A DNA stretch of 61,795 nt from Gammaproteobacteria bacterium (lineage in GTDB: Bacteria > Pseudomonadota > Gammaproteobacteria > Steroidobacterales > JABDKV01). The translations under genes and the position numbers were made by a program. This document shows positions 59,338-61,795 of the stretch, piece by piece (position 1 is the stretch's first letter; each line of letters opens with the position of its first letter). The notes beneath the pieces are model-generated. The model was given only the letters and a program-made list of their open reading frames with translations. It had not been told where the DNA came from and ran no database searches. The stretch is from the NCBI GenBank assembly GCA_013003425.1, contig JABDJB010000035.1:1-61795 (forward strand), in the 5' to 3' direction.

Positions 59338-59446
59338 TATTCAGCAGGTGATCATCGTGGCCCACAGAAACAAACGCTCCGACCGCTTCCTGCACAACCC
59401 CGGTGACGTGACGCGGCTTCCCAACGAGACCGCCGAGCCGGCAGAG

Positions 59447-60385
59447 ATGGCAGTGTTTGCCGGCAACGCCAACCAGCCGCTGGCGCGCAGTATTGCGCGG
59501 CACCTGCGCATGCCAATGGGACGTATCAGCGTCGGCCGCTTCGCCGATGGCGAAGTCAGCATCGAAATACTCGAAAACATCCGCGGCCGGGATGTGTTCC
59601 TTGTGCAGTCAACCTGTCCGCCGGTGAATGACAACCTGATGGAGCTGCTGGTCATGGCCGACGCCTGCCGCCGTGCCTCGGCAGCGCGGATTACCGCGGT
59701 AGTGCCGTATTTCGGTTACGCCCGGCAGGACCGCCGGCCCCGCTCGTCGCGAGTGGCGATTACGGCAAAAATGGTCGCCAATCTGCTGACCTCAGCCGGC
59801 ATTGACCGGTTGCTGACAGTTGATCTGCATGCCGACCAGATCCAGGGCTTTTTTGATATCCCGGTCGACAACGTCTACGCGTCCCCGGTGTTGCTGGGTG
59901 ATGCCTGGAAACGCAAAGAGGGTGACGTGGTGGTTGTCTCGCCGGACGTCGGTGGTGTGGTTCGCGCGCGTGCGCTGGCCAAGCGGCTCGACGACGCCGA
60001 CCTTGCCATTATCGACAAGCGGCGCCCGCAGGCGAATGAATCGAAGGTAATGAACATTATCGGCTCGGTTGCGGGAGAGACCTGCATCATGATCGATGAC
60101 CTGGTCGATACTGCCGGCACCATGTGCCAGGCAGCGGCCGCGCTGAAGGAAGCCGGCGCCGTCAAGGTTCTGGCATACATCACCCATCCGGTCCTGTCGG
60201 ACCCGGCAGTCGAGCGCATCAGCAACTCGGTCCTGGACGAGCTGGTCGTCACCGACACGATCCCGCTCGGCGCCGAGGCCGCCGCCTGTCCGCGCATCCG
60301 CCAGCTCAGCGTCGCGGAATTACTGGCCGAGACCATGCGCCGGATCAGCGGCGAGGAATCGGTCAGCTCGCTCTATGTTGACTAG
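59447..60385 (+). CDS. prs: Ribose-phosphate pyrophosphokinase
   Basis: 312 residues. Prs makes PRPP from ribose-5-phosphate and [13 protein letters not shown] opens the protein, [13 protein letters not shown] binds [15 protein letters not shown] is the PRPP-synthase signature, and [12 protein letters not shown] binds PRPP. The frame runs back into the tRNA; ATG 59447 ([10 protein letters not shown]) gives the normal length, although two GTG codons (59348, 59357) are also in frame. It may be co-transcribed with the tRNA. Confidence 0.96.
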   Translation: MAVFAGNANQPLARSIARHLRMPMGRISVGRFADGEVSIEILENIRGRDVFLVQSTCPPVNDNLMELLVMADACRRASAARITAVVPYFGYARQDRRPRSSRVAITAKMVANLLTSAGIDRLLTVDLHADQIQGFFDIPVDNVYASPVLLGDAWKRKEGDVVVVSPDVGGVVRARALAKRLDDADLAIIDKRRPQANESKVMNIIGSVAGETCIMIDDLVDTAGTMCQAAAALKEAGAVKVLAYITHPVLSDPAVERISNSVLDELVVTDTIPLGAEAAACPRIRQLSVAELLAETMRRISGEESVSSLYVD

Positions 60386-60406
60386 GGTCGTTCGCGGCTG
60401 AAGGAG

Positions 60407-60516
60407 TCGCGGCAAGATGCCGCTGCCACGTACCACCCGTGGGAGCGCCTTCCAGGCGCGATAAATCTCGCGGAAAGCCGCCGCTTGGGGAATCGCGGCA
60501 AGATGCCGCTCCCACG
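60407..60516. repeat. Three dispersed REP-like palindromes between prs and rplY
   Basis: Copies at 60407-60430 and 60493-60516 (TCGCGGCAAGATGCCGC and flank) lie in one orientation, and one at 60438-60461 (GTGGGAGCGCCTTCCAGG and flank) in the other. Each forms a hairpin. They share the GTGGGAGCG core with the tandem block at 1-251, so they are the same family with altered stems. The 237-bp gap holds no gene. Confidence 0.85.
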
Positions 60517-60622
60517 CCAAATGGCCTGATTCGGGGGCCGATTTTGCTCGCAACCGGCCGAAAGCTCTGGCAGTATTGCCGGCTCGCCTGGTCGCGGGCG
60601 AGCGGATTTACGGAGCATTATT

Positions 60623-61303
60623 ATGAGCAAGTCATTCGAATTGACTGCGGAGCTTCGGGAAGACAAGGGGAAAGGTGCGAGCCGCCGCCTTCGTCTTACC
60701 GACAAAGTGCCTGCAGTGTTGTACGGTGGTCGTGACGAGGCACGTGCCTTGTCGCTGGACCACGGCCAGCTTTTGCACAAGCTGGAAAACGAGTCGTTTT
60801 ATTCGTCGATTTTGACGATCAAGGTGGGCGACGTCGAGCAGCAGGCCATTCTCAAGGACCTGCAGCGTCACCCGGCCAAGCGCCGGCTGCTGCACGCTGA
60901 TTTCCAGCGGGTGCTGGCCGACGAAAAAATTACTCTCAGCGTGCCGCTGCATTTCCTCGGCGAGGAAGATGCACCAGGCGTCAAGGCTGGCGGTATTATT
61001 TCCAAAATGCAGACCGAGATTTCAATTTCCTGTTTGCCGGGCGATCTGCCGGAGTACCTCGAGATTGACATGTCCGAGCTGGAGCTGGACAAGATGATGT
61101 ACCTGTCCGAGATCGTTACGTCTGACAAGGTGGAAATAACGGACCTTTCGCACGACCGCAATGAACCGGTTGTCGCTATCCATCGACCGATGAAGGAAGA
61201 AGAGCTGGAGCCGGTCGAAGGCGAAGAGGCAGCAGAGGGCGAAGTGCCAACCATCGACGAGACCGAGGCGAAAGACACAGACACGCCGGAAGGCGAGTCC
61301 TGA
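60623..61303 (+). CDS. rplY: 50S ribosomal protein L25, CTC form
   Basis: 226 residues. An N-terminal 5S-rRNA-binding L25 domain (about 5-95, with REDKGKGASRRLR and VPAVLYGG) is followed by the TL5/CTC C-terminal domain and a very acidic tail (EGEEAAEGE...). The longer CTC form is common outside enterics. ACGGAG lies shortly before the ATG at 60623. A hairpin follows at 61316-61338, then pth. Confidence 0.96.
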   Translation: MSKSFELTAELREDKGKGASRRLRLTDKVPAVLYGGRDEARALSLDHGQLLHKLENESFYSSILTIKVGDVEQQAILKDLQRHPAKRRLLHADFQRVLADEKITLSVPLHFLGEEDAPGVKAGGIISKMQTEISISCLPGDLPEYLEIDMSELELDKMMYLSEIVTSDKVEITDLSHDRNEPVVAIHRPMKEEELEPVEGEEAAEGEVPTIDETEAKDTDTPEGES

Positions 61304-61315
61304 TTCTGTTCCCGG

Positions 61316-61338
61316 GGCGCGGGCGGAAAGCCCGCGCC
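61316..61338 (+). terminator. GC-rich hairpin after rplY
   Basis: A perfect 9-bp stem GGCGCGGGC / GCCCGCGCC with a 5-nt loop starts 12 bases after the rplY stop. The following TGTCTCTGA is a weak T-tract, so partial termination between rplY and pth is likely. Confidence 0.6.
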
Positions 61339-61426
61339 TGTCTCTGACTGATTCGTTGTGCTGCAATTGTTCAATTGGCTGCGCCGCTGGCGCGGCATAC
61401 CCGACACGCCTGCAGAGGATCTCTGG

Positions 61427-61795
61427 GTGCACCTGATTGTTGGCCTCGGTAATCCCGGCTCCGAGTACGAGCAGACCCGGCACAACGCCGGGTTCTGGTT
61501 CGTTGACGAACTTGCGTCACGCCATGGCGGCCGGTTTTCGACTGACCGGAAGTTCAGCGGCGCTCACGCACGCATTTCAATTGACGGTGCAGATGTCCGG
61601 CTGCTGAAGCCATCGACCTTTATGAACGAAAGCGGCAAGTCAGTGCGCGCGATGGCGCAGTTTTTCAAAGTGCCGGTTGAGAAAATACTCGTGGTACACG
61701 ATGAGATCGACCTGCCGCCGGGCAGCGCGCGGCTGAAGCTGGGTGGCGGCCACGGTGGTCACAACGGACTGCGCGATATCGTCGCGCAGATCGGG
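61427..61795 (+). CDS. pth: Peptidyl-tRNA hydrolase (5' part, cut by window end)
   Basis: The first 123 residues are visible and the frame is open to the window end. Pth releases peptides from stalled peptidyl-tRNA. [25 protein letters not shown] contains the catalytic-type histidine, then [21 protein letters not shown] and the [12 protein letters not shown] block. GTG 61427 is chosen since AGAGGA lies 7 bases upstream and [10 protein letters not shown] is the normal N-terminus; an in-frame GTG at 61358 would add 23 residues without a ribosome-binding site. Confidence 0.95.
   Translation, partial: MHLIVGLGNPGSEYEQTRHNAGFWFVDELASRHGGRFSTDRKFSGAHARISIDGADVRLLKPSTFMNESGKSVRAMAQFFKVPVEKILVVHDEIDLPPGSARLKLGGGHGGHNGLRDIVAQIG

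Noticed and set aside
59306-59446. N-terminal extension of Prs starting inside the tRNA
   Set aside because: The extension overlaps tRNA-Gln and is not part of the conserved enzyme; ATG 59447 gives the normal N-terminus.

Overview
The window looks like chromosomal core DNA of a free-living gammaproteobacterium with a fairly GC-rich genome, outside the enterics. The clues are gene order (mreBCD-mrdA-rodA-mltB-rlpA-dacA-dat-ybeD-lipB-lipA; lptD-surA-pdxA-rsmA-apaG-apaH with murU divergent; hemA-prfA; TPR lipoprotein-lolB-tRNA-Gln-prs-rplY-pth), the outer-membrane assembly proteins LptD, LolB and SurA, and the use of GatCAB. Most genes overlap by 1-8 bases or sit a few bases apart. I see no prophage, transposase or CRISPR array. 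Repeats are limited to a REP-like family (a 42-bp tandem block at 1-251 and three diverged copies at 60407-60516) and in-gene repeats in two envelope proteins.

Layout. 1-500: REP-like tandem block, then a terminator. 501-7127: urate-oxidase-N-terminal-like membrane protein and YyaL on the minus strand, then rlmI, lgt-thyA-folA and a small membrane protein on the plus strand. 7229-15244 (minus): a cold-shock gene and a seven-gene kynurenine / 3-hydroxyanthranilate operon (SDR, aldehyde dehydrogenase, RidA-HAO fusion, ACMSD, formamidase-like cyclase, kynU, kmo). It can take formylkynurenine through 3-hydroxyanthranilate and 2-aminomuconate towards oxalocrotonate; tryptophan dioxygenase is not here. 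15275-22215 (minus): lptD-surA-pdxA-rsmA-usp-apaG-apaH, with murU divergent and no amgK. 23235-24629: a lipoprotein with ten 23-residue repeats. 24828-36168 (minus): a twelve-gene chain for cell elongation, murein remodelling and lipoate synthesis. 36293-39472: gatCAB. 39563-43498: four overlapping genes for a Gtr-like module (GT2, GtrA, STT3/PglB-like GT-C protein, methyltransferase). 43896-49443: an ArsR-methyltransferase regulator resembling SahR, with a clear promoter and operator, then metF and metH. 49504-54323: prmC and a sulfur block (cbs-cth and a cysteine-synthase-like gene). 54333-61795: prfA, hemA, TPR lipoprotein, lolB, tRNA-Gln, prs, rplY and a partial pth.

The most unusual items are: (1) the in-frame RidA-3-hydroxyanthranilate dioxygenase fusion that keeps an internal RBS and ATG at the junction; (2) the GT2-GtrA-STT3-like-methyltransferase module, whose STT3-like member keeps the catalytic-type acidic motifs but lacks the WW of WWDYG; (3) the ten-repeat lipoprotein with a leader hairpin; (4) the SahR-like regulator whose operator overlaps its own -35; (5) genes missing from conserved neighbourhoods (amgK, ispE) and a sulfur-gene insertion between prfA and prmC. 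All calls come from reading motifs and context by eye; no database search was run.
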